Shown: piece by piece, positions 43,303-51,106 of the stretch
Layout: every line of letters begins with the position of its first letter
How positions within the stretch are numbered: position 1 is the stretch's first letter
Assembly: GCA_009779745.1 (NCBI GenBank)
Contig: WRDR01000005.1
Span: 26,726-90,725 of the forward strand
Length of the DNA: 64,000 nucleotides
Source: Alphaproteobacteria bacterium
GTDB lineage: Bacteria > Pseudomonadota > Alphaproteobacteria > UBA9219
Reading direction: 5' to 3'
The notes under the pieces: model-generated
What the model was told of the DNA's origin: nothing
What the model saw: the letters and a program-made list of their open reading frames with translations, nothing else
Database searches by the model: none
Position numbers and translations under genes: made by a program

Positions 43303-45123
43303 ATGTGCGGAATAATTGGTGCTATCGGCAATAAAAACATAGTCCCTACTCTTATAGAGAGTCTGAAACGCCTCGAGTACAGAGGTTATGACAGCGCAGG
43401 CATAGCTGCTGTTGTTAACCATGATATACAAAGAAGACGCACTGTGGGAAAGATTTCCGAGCTCGCAAACTCGTTAGCCTCTTCTCCTATCGAAAGCAAT
43501 GTAGGCATCGGACACACAAGGTGGGCTACTCACGGCAAGCCTTCTGTGGCTAATGCTCACCCTCACGCCAGCGATACGGTTGCGCTGGTTCACAACGGCA
43601 TCATAGAAAATCACTCGTCTTTAAGGCATGACCTAGAGAAAAAAGGCTATGTTTTTTCCTCTGAAACAGATACTGAAACCGTAGTTCATCTTATTACTGA
43701 CGAGCTGAAAAAAGGAAAGACTCCCCTGAGTGCAGTTAAAGACGCTTTGAAACAGCTGGAAGGCTCCTTTGCGTTCGGCATTATATTTAAGGATTCTCCG
43801 GACACTCTTATAGGAGCTAAAAAAGGCAGTCCTCTTGCCATAGGCAAGAAGGACGGCTGCGTTTTTCTGGGCTCTGATGCAATAGCTTTGTCTGCCGAGA
43901 CTAACGATGTGATATACCTAGAAGACGGAGACGTAGTCGAGCTCAATGAGAATTCAATCACTATTTACGATAAGAACGACAAAATCGTAGAACGGGAACT
44001 TCACAAAAACGTCATCTCCGGCGACAGTGTCGGCAAAGACCCGTACGCTCACTTCATGCTGAAAGAGATATATGAACAGCCCATAGCCATATCTAAAACG
44101 TTTGCGTCTCTTATGACCAGCAACAGAAACATAGACGCTGCAAAAATTCCTGTTGATTGGAGCCGCATTTCAAAAATAACTATTCTGGCGTGCGGCACTG
44201 CGTCTTATGCAGGGCTTGTGTCAAAGTACTGGTTCGAGCAGCTTGCCAGAATTCCTGTAGAGTACGATGTTGCTTCCGAGTTCCGCTATCGTGAAGCCGC
44301 TATGGCTAAAGACGGACTGACTATTGTCATATCGCAGTCAGGCGAAACCGCAGATACTCTTGCGGCTATGAAGTACGCAAAGGAGCAAGGACAAAAGATT
44401 CTGTCCATAGTCAATGTGCTGCACAGTTCCATTGCAAGGAATTCCGATATAGTAATTCCGACTCTTGCAGGCGCAGAAATCGGAGTAGCTTCTACAAAAG
44501 CGTTTACTACTCAGCTTACTGTTTTGCTGATGCTGGCTCTGAACGCTGCGCAGAATAAAAATACAATATCTCGGAACGCACTACAGGAAACGCTTGCCGC
44601 AATAAGCGATTTGCCTGCTAAGATAGAAGCGGCTCTGCAAGAGTCGGATTCTATTAAAGAGATTGCGGAAAAAATAAAATCCGCGAACTCTGCGTTGTAT
44701 CTCGGAAGAGGCTCCTTGTTCCCCATAGCACTGGAAGGCGCATTAAAACTCAAAGAGATTTCGTATATACATGCGGAAGGCTATCCTGCCGGAGAAATGA
44801 AGCACGGACCTATTGCGCTGGTAGACGAACACATGCCTATAGTAGTGCTTGCGCCGAGCGATAATCTTTTTGACAAGACAGCTTCCAATATTCAAGAAGT
44901 AGCAGCCAGAAACGGCAAAGTGATTTTAGTTTCTGACACCGAGGGATATAAAAAATTATCAGATAAAGCAGCCGATAGCATAATAGTACCTTCTGCTAAT
45001 AAAAACGTATTGCCTATACTGTACGTTGTTTCGTTGCAAATACTGGCATACTGGTGCGCATTGAAAAGAGGAAACGATGTTGACCAGCCCCGCAACTTAG
45101 CCAAGAGCGTTACAGTGGAGTGA
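43303..45123 (+). CDS. glmS: glutamine-fructose-6-phosphate aminotransferase
   Basis: 606 residues. The catalytic Cys2 starts the protein (MCGIIGAIGN), so ATG 43303 is the start rather than the longer frame to 43243. The glutaminase domain (~1-235: YDSAGIAA, GHTRWATHGKPS, HNGIIENH) is followed by two SIS sugar-isomerase domains and the C-terminal DQPRNLAKSVTVE. Makes glucosamine-6-P for peptidoglycan and LPS. Its 3' end overlaps the convergent metallopeptidase-VWA gene by 27 bases. No glmS ribozyme seen upstream. Confidence 0.97.
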   Translation: MCGIIGAIGNKNIVPTLIESLKRLEYRGYDSAGIAAVVNHDIQRRRTVGKISELANSLASSPIESNVGIGHTRWATHGKPSVANAHPHASDTVALVHNGIIENHSSLRHDLEKKGYVFSSETDTETVVHLITDELKKGKTPLSAVKDALKQLEGSFAFGIIFKDSPDTLIGAKKGSPLAIGKKDGCVFLGSDAIALSAETNDVIYLEDGDVVELNENSITIYDKNDKIVERELHKNVISGDSVGKDPYAHFMLKEIYEQPIAISKTFASLMTSNRNIDAAKIPVDWSRISKITILACGTASYAGLVSKYWFEQLARIPVEYDVASEFRYREAAMAKDGLTIVISQSGETADTLAAMKYAKEQGQKILSIVNVLHSSIARNSDIVIPTLAGAEIGVASTKAFTTQLTVLLMLALNAAQNKNTISRNALQETLAAISDLPAKIEAALQESDSIKEIAEKIKSANSALYLGRGSLFPIALEGALKLKEISYIHAEGYPAGEMKHGPIALVDEHMPIVVLAPSDNLFDKTASNIQEVAARNGKVILVSDTEGYKKLSDKAADSIIVPSANKNVLPILYVVSLQILAYWCALKRGNDVDQPRNLAKSVTVE

Positions 45124-46434
45124 TGAAGGTGCGGCAACAAAATTCTGTTTAATCTGTTTAGGAGGCACGCGGATAACCTTGCCGCAAATCGGATTGAACT
45201 CTTCATCGCCGTAAACCAGCCAAATAACATTTATGCCTTTAGTGCTTGCGTCCGGCATTTTTCCGGGCCTTTCGCCGTCCGTAAATATGATTTTATTTAT
45301 ATGCTTTTTAGGCGTGAATGATTTGACTGCCAAGTCCCAGTCCGTATTGCCCTTGCTTGGGATTTTAAAGTTATCAATATCTTTATTGGTTTTGATTTCT
45401 ACAAATGGGTGGAAGCGGTGGTCAAAGCAGCCTACCCTCAATTTTGAATCTTTGAGAAGCGGTTTTAACTGGCGTAAAAACTCTCTTAAAAATTCATCGC
45501 TGACCGAACCGCTGGTGTCGAGTAAGACTTCGGTTTCAGCCTTATCTTCTTCGTCCCGTTCTTCTACGCGCGCCATAAAATCATTATCCGCATTAGAGCG
45601 GCGGTAAGACCAGCGGTATTGTTGGGTTTCTATAGTGCGCTTCAAAAGAGTTTTCCAATTAACTGCCGCATCGGACTCTCCGACTTCGCCGAAGGTGCGC
45701 GCACTCTCTTCTGCTGCATTTGCCATAGCGCGGTTTTTCTTACGTTTAAGGTTTTCCCGCGCTTCGGCAGCTTTGGCGGCTTTTTCCTTTTGGTTTTGCT
45801 CTGCAAAGCCTTTCTCGAATTCGCTGTCGTCCTGAGGCTGCTGTTCGCAAGCCTGTTTCTGTTTAGATTGTTCTTTGTCATGCTGTTCAACGGCTTTTTT
45901 CCAAATGTCATGATTATCGTGTCCGGCTTGCTTGTCCTTATTTTCTTCGCTGTCACCGCCGCCTTCGGAATTCTCTTCTTTTTCTTTAAGAAGTTTTTCA
46001 TACATTTCTTCTGCGGACTTATTTATAGCCTCTTCCATATCAACAACGCCTTCTGGCATAGGCATGTTTTGGGTTTTGAGGATTTGATTTATAACCGCAT
46101 CGGTCGCCGTATTCCACAAATCGTGGTCGCGGTCTTTGCTTCGCAGGATATGATTAAAAGCAGTGTGCATAACTTCGTGAGCATAAACAAACACCTTTTC
46201 TTCATGGGTCAGCGTTTCAAAGTACTTCGGAGAATAGTAAATCGTTTTACCGTCCGTGCCGACAGTTTTAACGGAATCATCGGCAACAGTTTTCAGTTTA
46301 GACATCTGCACGCCGAACAGCGGGAACTTGCGCAATGCAGCGTTGTGAACAGCTTCAATTTCTTTTTTCTGTTTTGTAACTTCCTCAGACGTATTTCTGA
46401 ATAATTTGCCGAGTATATTCTGCGCAAATGTCAT
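45097..46434 (-). CDS. DUF2201-type zinc metallopeptidase-like / VWA protein (DGR target partner)
   Basis: 445 residues. N-terminal putative peptidase region with H86-E-V-M-H90 (zinc-binding HExxH) in VYAHEVMHTAFNH. A ~110-residue charged Glu/Lys/Gln linker follows, then a C-terminal VWA-like domain with the MIDAS D306-T-S-G-S310 (EVLLDTSGSVSDEFL). This order equals DUF2201 N- and C-terminal domains. Such proteins are routinely encoded next to MoxR-type AAA+ ATPases, which is the case here: its ATG overlaps the ATPase stop (ATGA). Probably an effector or substrate-binding partner driven by that ATPase. Activity as a protease is not proven. Confidence 0.85.
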   Translation of the reverse strand: MTFAQNILGKLFRNTSEEVTKQKKEIEAVHNAALRKFPLFGVQMSKLKTVADDSVKTVGTDGKTIYYSPKYFETLTHEEKVFVYAHEVMHTAFNHILRSKDRDHDLWNTATDAVINQILKTQNMPMPEGVVDMEEAINKSAEEMYEKLLKEKEENSEGGGDSEENKDKQAGHDNHDIWKKAVEQHDKEQSKQKQACEQQPQDDSEFEKGFAEQNQKEKAAKAAEARENLKRKKNRAMANAAEESARTFGEVGESDAAVNWKTLLKRTIETQQYRWSYRRSNADNDFMARVEERDEEDKAETEVLLDTSGSVSDEFLREFLRQLKPLLKDSKLRVGCFDHRFHPFVEIKTNKDIDNFKIPSKGNTDWDLAVKSFTPKKHINKIIFTDGERPGKMPDASTKGINVIWLVYGDEEFNPICGKVIRVPPKQIKQNFVAAPSSLHCNALG

Positions 46435-48167
46435 CAGCCGTATCTCCTGTCCGAAAAGAACGATTTCTTTCTTACAGCCGGCTCGTGCGGCATTTTCTGT
46501 TCAATCAGCAAAACGCGGTCATCGTCCTCTCCCGCCCATAGTGAATCAAACATCGTACAATTTTCAGCTCCAAGATGTTCTTTGATAAACTCGCGCACTT
46601 CATGGACTTGTTCTTCATCTGCATGACGCAGACTAAGCGCAAGCGCGCGCTGCGCATCAGGCATTTCCGGAATATCGTTGCTATTATATTTTCCGGACAA
46701 GACTTCCTCCAGCGACAGAGGCGGATTCTTAGCAAATTCCAAGAGGTGCCTTGCCATATCATTGCCGATTTTATTTGCAAATAATTCATGACGTAGGTCC
46801 CCCTCGTTGTCATAGACAATATCCGATACCTGTTCCCAGCCGCGCGGGTCTATTGCAAACTTTTCAGGCTCTTCTTCATCGTAATCGGAATAAAATGCTT
46901 CCGGATTATTTGCGATAAAAGCCGACACCAACGGATGCACGTTCAAACGATTTGGCTCGTCCGTGTGCGTGAAGCTTTTCTCACTTCCGTATTCCAGCCA
47001 TTCCGGAATATTATACTCAAGATATATGTGAGCGTACATACGCCGGAACAAAGGAGCAGGCATATTATATGCGGCGCCGGATTCTTCTTTGTTGTTGCCT
47101 GCCAATACCACAACTGAATTCTTAGGCAGTATGCCTTTATTATTGCTGATAGACTTTTCAAGGGCGATGTGGAATATTAAACTTTGCGTTGTTTCCGGCA
47201 CATTCGTTATTTCATCTATGAAAAGGACGTGCCTTTTGTCCGGCTCTCTATCGCACTTTTCAACCAACTCCGTATACCAGTCCGGAGGAACCCAAACGCC
47301 GCCCTCAACTGCGCCGCTTGGATAAATAACCTTGCCGATAACATCTTCTGGCAGTATGCCTTTCACAAGACGCAGTTTCGTAAGATTCCTGTCCGCCTGA
47401 TAAACGCGGGCTGTCTTACCGATGCCTGACGGTCCGTGAAGCATAAAGGTTTTTCCGGTCTTAACATAAAAATCAATTTGTTCTTTGACAGACAACGGTT
47501 CTTCGCTAACGTTTATGCCGAAAGCAATGCGGCGCTTTGTATCTTCGTGTTTGCTATGTTCGTTGTCTTGAGTTATATTAAAGTTGTTTGACAGCTGCAT
47601 TTGCGGCATGAAGTATTTGTCCAGATACTTCTTCATCTCTGTATTATCAAAATTGCCATTATACTTGATATGTCCGTCAAACCGGATGCCGGCAAATAAG
47701 CATTTTTTGGAAGCCCACACGCCTGTTGGGTCAGGCAGCCATTCAATGGGCTGAACCTCAACCCAATAGGCTTTTCCACTTTCCGCTTGTGTACCGTTGG
47801 AGAGCACGGAATCACTGTCCGCAGGCTTTCCTTCTATGCGTATATACTTTTTGCCGTTCAGAGTGTACTCGGGACACTCATAGGGTCTAAAACCAGTGTC
47901 GTAAGCATCAAGAGCCGCGGAATCAAAAGTATATTTCTTACCGGTTGTTTTTAATGAACCGTTTTTAAAGGCTGGTTCTAAAACAACGGCAATTACATCG
48001 GATACAATGTCTTGAGGATACTCGCCGTATTTGTAAATTCGTACGGTCTGCCCATCGGGCAGCCTTAACGCCCTCACTGCGTTCGGGCTGATGTTAGATG
48101 TATAAGATGATGGCAAAGCGGGGCGACTAGCGCCTTTACGCTCATTAGTAGGCGACCAGTCCTGCAC
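46434..48167 (-). CDS. DGR target protein, C-terminal part: variable-repeat tail, DUF6273-like domain and MoxR-type AAA+ ATPase
   Basis: 577 residues if translation restarts at GTG 48167. It is really the continuation, across a TAA at 48174-48176, of the fragment at 48174-48389; together they make a 651-codon gene. The first ~18 residues are the end of the variable repeat (DWSPTNERKGASRPAL). ~35-165: a DUF6273-like beta domain (YGEYPQDIVS, DAYDTGFRP, YWVEVQPIEWL). ~215-420: MoxR/CbbQ-like ATPase with Walker A GPSGIGKT (245-252) and Walker B FIDEIT (316-321), then a helical C-terminus. The MoxR-VWA pairing suggests a chaperone-like remodelling complex with a hypervariable recognition domain. 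Whether it is currently expressed is doubtful because of the stop. Confidence 0.85.
   Translation of the reverse strand: MQDWSPTNERKGASRPALPSSYTSNISPNAVRALRLPDGQTVRIYKYGEYPQDIVSDVIAVVLEPAFKNGSLKTTGKKYTFDSAALDAYDTGFRPYECPEYTLNGKKYIRIEGKPADSDSVLSNGTQAESGKAYWVEVQPIEWLPDPTGVWASKKCLFAGIRFDGHIKYNGNFDNTEMKKYLDKYFMPQMQLSNNFNITQDNEHSKHEDTKRRIAFGINVSEEPLSVKEQIDFYVKTGKTFMLHGPSGIGKTARVYQADRNLTKLRLVKGILPEDVIGKVIYPSGAVEGGVWVPPDWYTELVEKCDREPDKRHVLFIDEITNVPETTQSLIFHIALEKSISNNKGILPKNSVVVLAGNNKEESGAAYNMPAPLFRRMYAHIYLEYNIPEWLEYGSEKSFTHTDEPNRLNVHPLVSAFIANNPEAFYSDYDEEEPEKFAIDPRGWEQVSDIVYDNEGDLRHELFANKIGNDMARHLLEFAKNPPLSLEEVLSGKYNSNDIPEMPDAQRALALSLRHADEEQVHEVREFIKEHLGAENCTMFDSLWAGEDDDRVLLIEQKMPHEPAVRKKSFFSDRRYG
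48048..48062. repeat. small hairpin downstream of the variable repeat
   Basis: CTGCCC-ATC-GGGCAG, 51 bases past the VR in the coding direction. Some DGRs need a hairpin just after the VR for retrohoming; here the distance is longer, so the link is weak. Confidence 0.3.
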
Positions 48168-48231
48168 GCCGCCTTAATACACGCAGCGCACGTCCCCATA
48201 AGCATCAGACGAGGCCGACCAAGATGGACTC
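48113..48231 (-). repeat. DGR variable repeat (VR)
   Basis: 119 bp aligning without gaps to the template repeat at 50445-50563. 24 positions differ; 20 of these are A in the TR coding strand, the mark of DGR adenine mutagenesis. In frame it reads SPSWSASSDAYGDVRCVY, stop, GGVQDWSPTNERKGASRPAL. The invariant GCTAGTCGCCCCG near its 3' end would be the initiation-of-mutagenic-homing region. Confidence 0.93.
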
Positions 48232-48389
48232 GACAAATCGCCTTCGGAAGTCTTATAACCGGAGCCGCTCACCCACGCACCCAAAAGAACAGCTAAATCC
48301 GTAGCAGCAGCCTTTGTGCCGTATTTCTTGATAATATCAAGGGCTTTATCGCCCCATATCTGCTCTTCTTTTAAAAATATCGCTGTCAT
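48174..48389 (-). CDS. DGR target protein, N-terminal fragment ending at a VR-borne stop
   Basis: 71 residues from ATG 48389 (AGGAA upstream). The start has helix-rich ALDIIKKYGTKAAATDLAVLL, then GAWVSGSGYKTSEGDLSSPSWSAS, the start of a C-type-lectin-like variable domain as in other DGR targets. The frame stops at TAA 48174-48176. At the same place the TR has AAA, so the stop is a product of A-to-T mutagenesis, and the same frame stays open through the ATPase gene downstream. Treat with 46434-48167 as one gene in an OFF state. Confidence 0.85.
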   Translation of the reverse strand: MTAIFLKEEQIWGDKALDIIKKYGTKAAATDLAVLLGAWVSGSGYKTSEGDLSSPSWSASSDAYGDVRCVY

Positions 48390-48493
48390 ATCAAATTCCT
48401 ATAAAATAAATAAAATATTACTGCATTATACCTTGCGTTTTTACTTTCATCGAGGGAATTTTCATACAAAATATGGTTAATTTAATATAGTTG

Positions 48494-48522
48494 TTGACAA
48501 TTTGTATCCTGTAAGCTACAAT
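48494..48522 (+). promoter_or_regulatory. strong sigma-70 promoter of the higBA module
   Basis: Perfect TTGACA (48494-48499), 17 bases, TACAAT (48517-48522), 23 bases before the toxin ATG. It points away from the DGR target gene. Confidence 0.75.
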
Positions 48523-48544
48523 ACTTAAATAAAATGAGGAAGCT

Positions 48545-48863
48545 ATGATAGTAGAAAGAACAGAAGTATTTGAGAAATGGTTCTCAGAGCTGAAAGATGA
48601 TAGAGCAAAAACAAAGATAAATGCTCGCATTGACAGGATAGAGCGGTACGACTTTTTTTGGAGATTGCAAACCGGTTGGCAGCAAGGTTTTTGAACTCCG
48701 TATACACTATGGCCCCGGTTACCGTATGTATTTTTATCAAAAAGGTGAGCTTGTAATACTTTTGTTGTGCGGCGGCAGCAAAAAATCGCAGCGAAAAGAT
48801 ATTGAAGCAGCACAAAACATGATAGAACGAAAGGAAGATAAAAATGTTAAAAAAAGGCATTAA
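48545..48863 (+). pseudogene. higB: HigB/RelE-type toxin, frameshifted
   Basis: Frame 1 from ATG 48545 reads a normal HigB start (TEVFEKWFSELKDDRAKTKINARIDRIERYDFF) but a run of seven T (48653-48659) shifts it to a stop at ~48691. Dropping one T restores GDCKPVGSKVFELRIHYGPGYRMYFYQKGE ... VILLLCGGSKKSQRKDIE, the complete family pattern, ending at 48863 and overlapping higA by 20 bases. So either a disabled toxin, slippage-regulated expression, or a homopolymer sequencing error. Confidence 0.85.
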
Positions 48864-49155
48864 AACGAGCAGATGGAATATACTTGACTATCTGACAACA
48901 GAAAAAGAAATTGCCGGCTATCTTGAAGCGGCTCTGGAGGAAGGTGACGCTGCCTACTTTCTTGATGCTGTTGGCACTGTTGCAAAAGCCCGCAGCATAA
49001 ATGAAATGGCAAAAAAGATGAATGTAAGCAGGGAAAGCCTTTATAAAAGTTTTGCTAAAAACAAAAAACCTCAATTTGCGACTGTCTTTAAGGCTATTGA
49101 TGCGCTGGGTCTAAGGTTAGCTGTTGTGCCGAAAGATAATAGCACGCACGCCTAA
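48844..49155 (+). CDS. higA: HigA-like antitoxin (addiction module antidote)
   Basis: 103 residues. The pattern WNILDYLTTEKEIAGYLEAALEEGDAAYFLDAVGTVAKARS then an HTH (MNVSRESLYKSFAKNKKPQFATVFKAIDALGLRLAVVP) is the 'addiction module antidote protein' group paired with HigB/RelE toxins. The HTH implies autoregulation of the promoter at 48494. Its 3' end meets the reverse transcriptase stop within four bases, tail to tail. Confidence 0.92.
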   Translation: MLKKGIKTSRWNILDYLTTEKEIAGYLEAALEEGDAAYFLDAVGTVAKARSINEMAKKMNVSRESLYKSFAKNKKPQFATVFKAIDALGLRLAVVPKDNSTHA

Positions 49156-50189
49156 ACATTCCCCTTTGTCTTACGCCGTTTCAGGGCATTTAATTTGTTT
49201 CTGACGTATTTGAGGTCATTCGTACCTTTTAAATGCGCTCCGAACGAGTTTATCCTGATATTTATATAATCGTCATCAAGTATGCCCTGCAAATAATAAT
49301 ATGAAATTGTTTTCAAATAATGCCGCTGTCTTTCTCTGGAAGATGCGCGCAGGCTTTTTGTAATCTTGCCGCTGTGTGATAATTTATGATTGAACCCTAA
49401 GAAATCAATGCCGTTTTTGAGTTTGCCTGTCTGCGTTTTGTTGTTCAGCTTTAATTTCAGCTTCTCAGAACATACTCGCTCGATTTCCGCTTTGTATTTC
49501 TGCAAAAACGCCTTGTCTTCATGAAGCAGGACAAAATCGTCCATATACCGGACATAATAAGGCACGCGGAGCTTTTCCTTTATCAGCCTGTCTATCTCGT
49601 CCAAATATAACAATGCGAACCACTGGCTTGTCTGATTGCCCAGCGGCAAGCCGACAGTACCATGCGACCGTATGACCAGCTCCATGAACCACATTTCGTC
49701 CGCTGAAAAACCGCATTTCCGCAACTTGGACAACAAAATTGCGTGGTCGATACTCTGGAAGTATTTTGCAATATCGCACTTCAAAAAGTAAGCCTCGTTC
49801 CTTTGCGTATTGATATAAAGTTTCCTCATAAAGCCGTGCAGCCGTTTGATTGCAAATGCGGAACCTTTGCCTGTTCTCGAGGCTGCATTGTCGTGAATGA
49901 GCCGTTTTTCCAATCTCGGTTCTATGGAATTTTTACAAAAACACATCAATACAACCCTGTCTTTATAAGACAACGCCTCTATCAGCCGTTTCTTCGGGTC
50001 ATATATGGTGAATGTTTTATATTTTCCCAATTTATACTTCTTATCAGTCAATGCCTTTATAAGTTTAATTATATTATGCCCAAGCTCTACCTCAAACATA
50101 ATCGCTCCGCGTTTATGCTGTTTGTTCCGCCTGCACAGCTTGTGGGCGGACATAAAATTTTCAAACGAAAATATCTCTTTCAATTCCAT
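49152..50189 (-). CDS. DGR reverse transcriptase
   Basis: 345 residues. All RT landmarks are present: FTIYDPKKRLIEALSYKDRVV, motif with KCDIAKYFQSIDHAIL (first catalytic Asp), GLPLGNQTSQWFALLYLDEID (the G-N-x-x-S-Q form of motif 4 that typifies DGR enzymes instead of the QGxxxSP of group II/retron RTs), catalytic Y215-M-D-D218 in YYVRYMDDFVLL, and GIDFLGF. No maturase or endonuclease domain. DGR RTs copy the TR RNA with errors at A. The size and neighbours (TR upstream, Avd-like gene, VR) fix the assignment. Confidence 0.95.
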   Translation of the reverse strand: MELKEIFSFENFMSAHKLCRRNKQHKRGAIMFEVELGHNIIKLIKALTDKKYKLGKYKTFTIYDPKKRLIEALSYKDRVVLMCFCKNSIEPRLEKRLIHDNAASRTGKGSAFAIKRLHGFMRKLYINTQRNEAYFLKCDIAKYFQSIDHAILLSKLRKCGFSADEMWFMELVIRSHGTVGLPLGNQTSQWFALLYLDEIDRLIKEKLRVPYYVRYMDDFVLLHEDKAFLQKYKAEIERVCSEKLKLKLNNKTQTGKLKNGIDFLGFNHKLSHSGKITKSLRASSRERQRHYLKTISYYYLQGILDDDYINIRINSFGAHLKGTNDLKYVRNKLNALKRRKTKGNV

Positions 50190-50603
50190 GTTGTTTTTTT
50201 AATAAAAAAGAAGTGCCCAATAATACATTAAAACAAATTTGCGTCAATGTATGCGGCACTTCATAAAACGTATCCGCTTTTATTTCTTCCACCGCACCTG
50301 AGCAGTCTGCTGACAGCGGTTAGAAAAGAGAAGGCTTCCTTTGCTCTAAGCTCTGATGAATTTTGCTTAAAACTCATTTATCCGGCTTGTTTTTCAGAAA
50401 CATTGCGGCTTTGCCAATCGCAATTTTTACGTTTCTTTTCAAGAGCAAATCGGGGCGACTAGCGACTTTACGTTTATTAGTATTATTCCAGTTCTTATCG
50501 CCGTCTTTATTCACGCAGCGCACGTTTTCATTTTCATTAGACGAGGCCGACCAAGAAGGACTCTCAGTAAATAAGCCTTACCTTGTTTAAAACCTTTCGG
50601 TTT
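50190..50603 (-). ncRNA. TR-containing DGR RNA region
   Basis: The 414 bases between the Avd gene and the RT hold no convincing protein gene. In Bordetella-type DGRs the transcript from avd through TR into RT is the template RNA, and the same layout is seen here. Ends are unknown. Confidence 0.5.
50445..50563 (-). repeat. DGR template repeat (TR)
   Basis: 119 bp, partner of the VR at 48113-48231 (constant offset 2332). In the VR frame it would read SPSWSASSNENENVRCVNKD, then GDKNWNNTNKRKVASRPDL: rich in AAT/AAC/AAA codons, as expected for a template that is varied at A. Weak similarity to the VR flank continues to ~50578 with a 3-base length difference. Confidence 0.93.
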
Positions 50604-51098
50604 CTAAATTTGTTTGTCCCTCCATTTCTCATTGTCGCTTTTCCTCCAAGCTGTTGCAAGGTTTATGGCATCGCCCAGTTGAATTGAAACCTGCTTATAC
50701 TGCCGCCGGAGTATGCAGCCTGCATTCTCGGATAGCAGCGCAATATAGCCCAGCATTTTCAATTTCACTATCGCCTCGGATTGATATTGCTCACGCTTAT
50801 TTTTATTCTCAAGCGTATCCTGCCGTATAAAGTTTGCTCTAAGCATGTCCTGTAAAGCCTCAAGGCACAAGTTTACCATTCTGTTTACAAAAATACTGCG
50901 AAAGCGCGCAGGGGATTTTTGAGTTATAACGACTATATAGGCACCCAATTTTTTAGTTTTGGTTATAACGATAAGATCGCTGGATTCTTCAGGGATTTTG
51001 GAAACCCGCTCCAATTCCGTATCTTTCTCTGCCGCAGCCTTTTCTATGGTTCTTGGTATTTTCAGGCTTTTGCTCCGGCTTAATCGGTTATAACGCAT
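50604..51098 (-). CDS. avd: Avd-like DGR accessory protein
   Basis: 164 residues. After a ~45-residue basic/charged leader comes the Avd-type four-helix bundle: VITKTKKLGAYIVVITQKSPARFRSIFVNRMVNLCLEAL, then LENKNKREQYQSEAIVKLKMLGYIALLSENAGCILRRQYKQVSIQLGDA. Avd pentamers bind the RT and template RNA and are needed for mutagenic copying. The leader is longer than in Bordetella Avd (~128 residues). Starts eight bases after a lytic transglycosylase gene. Confidence 0.88.
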   Translation of the reverse strand: MRYNRLSRSKSLKIPRTIEKAAAEKDTELERVSKIPEESSDLIVITKTKKLGAYIVVITQKSPARFRSIFVNRMVNLCLEALQDMLRANFIRQDTLENKNKREQYQSEAIVKLKMLGYIALLSENAGCILRRQYKQVSIQLGDAINLATAWRKSDNEKWRDKQI

Positions 51099-51106
51099 AG
51101 TTTCTG

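Noticed and set aside
45619..46404. 261-codon plus-strand frame opposite the VWA-metallopeptidase gene
   Set aside because: A long Phe/Leu-rich antisense frame caused by the Glu/Lys-rich coding strand; no motif, no ribosome site.
48174..48176. Reassigned TAA codon as explanation for the split DGR target gene
   Set aside because: TAA, TAG and TGA all end other genes here (e.g. ftsK TAA, tig TAG), and the TR has AAA at the codon. Mutagenesis explains it better.
48418..48860. Two minus-strand frames of 105 and 131 codons opposite higB
   Set aside because: Antisense to a toxin whose family pattern is clear once the T-run frameshift is corrected.
49152..50189. Group II intron or retron reverse transcriptase
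   Set aside because: No maturase/HNH domain, no intron domain V or msr/msd structure; the GNQTSQ motif, Avd gene and TR/VR pair show a DGR.
50247..50462. 71-codon plus-strand frame in the TR region
   Set aside because: Antisense to the template RNA, lacks a ribosome site and ends in the TR.
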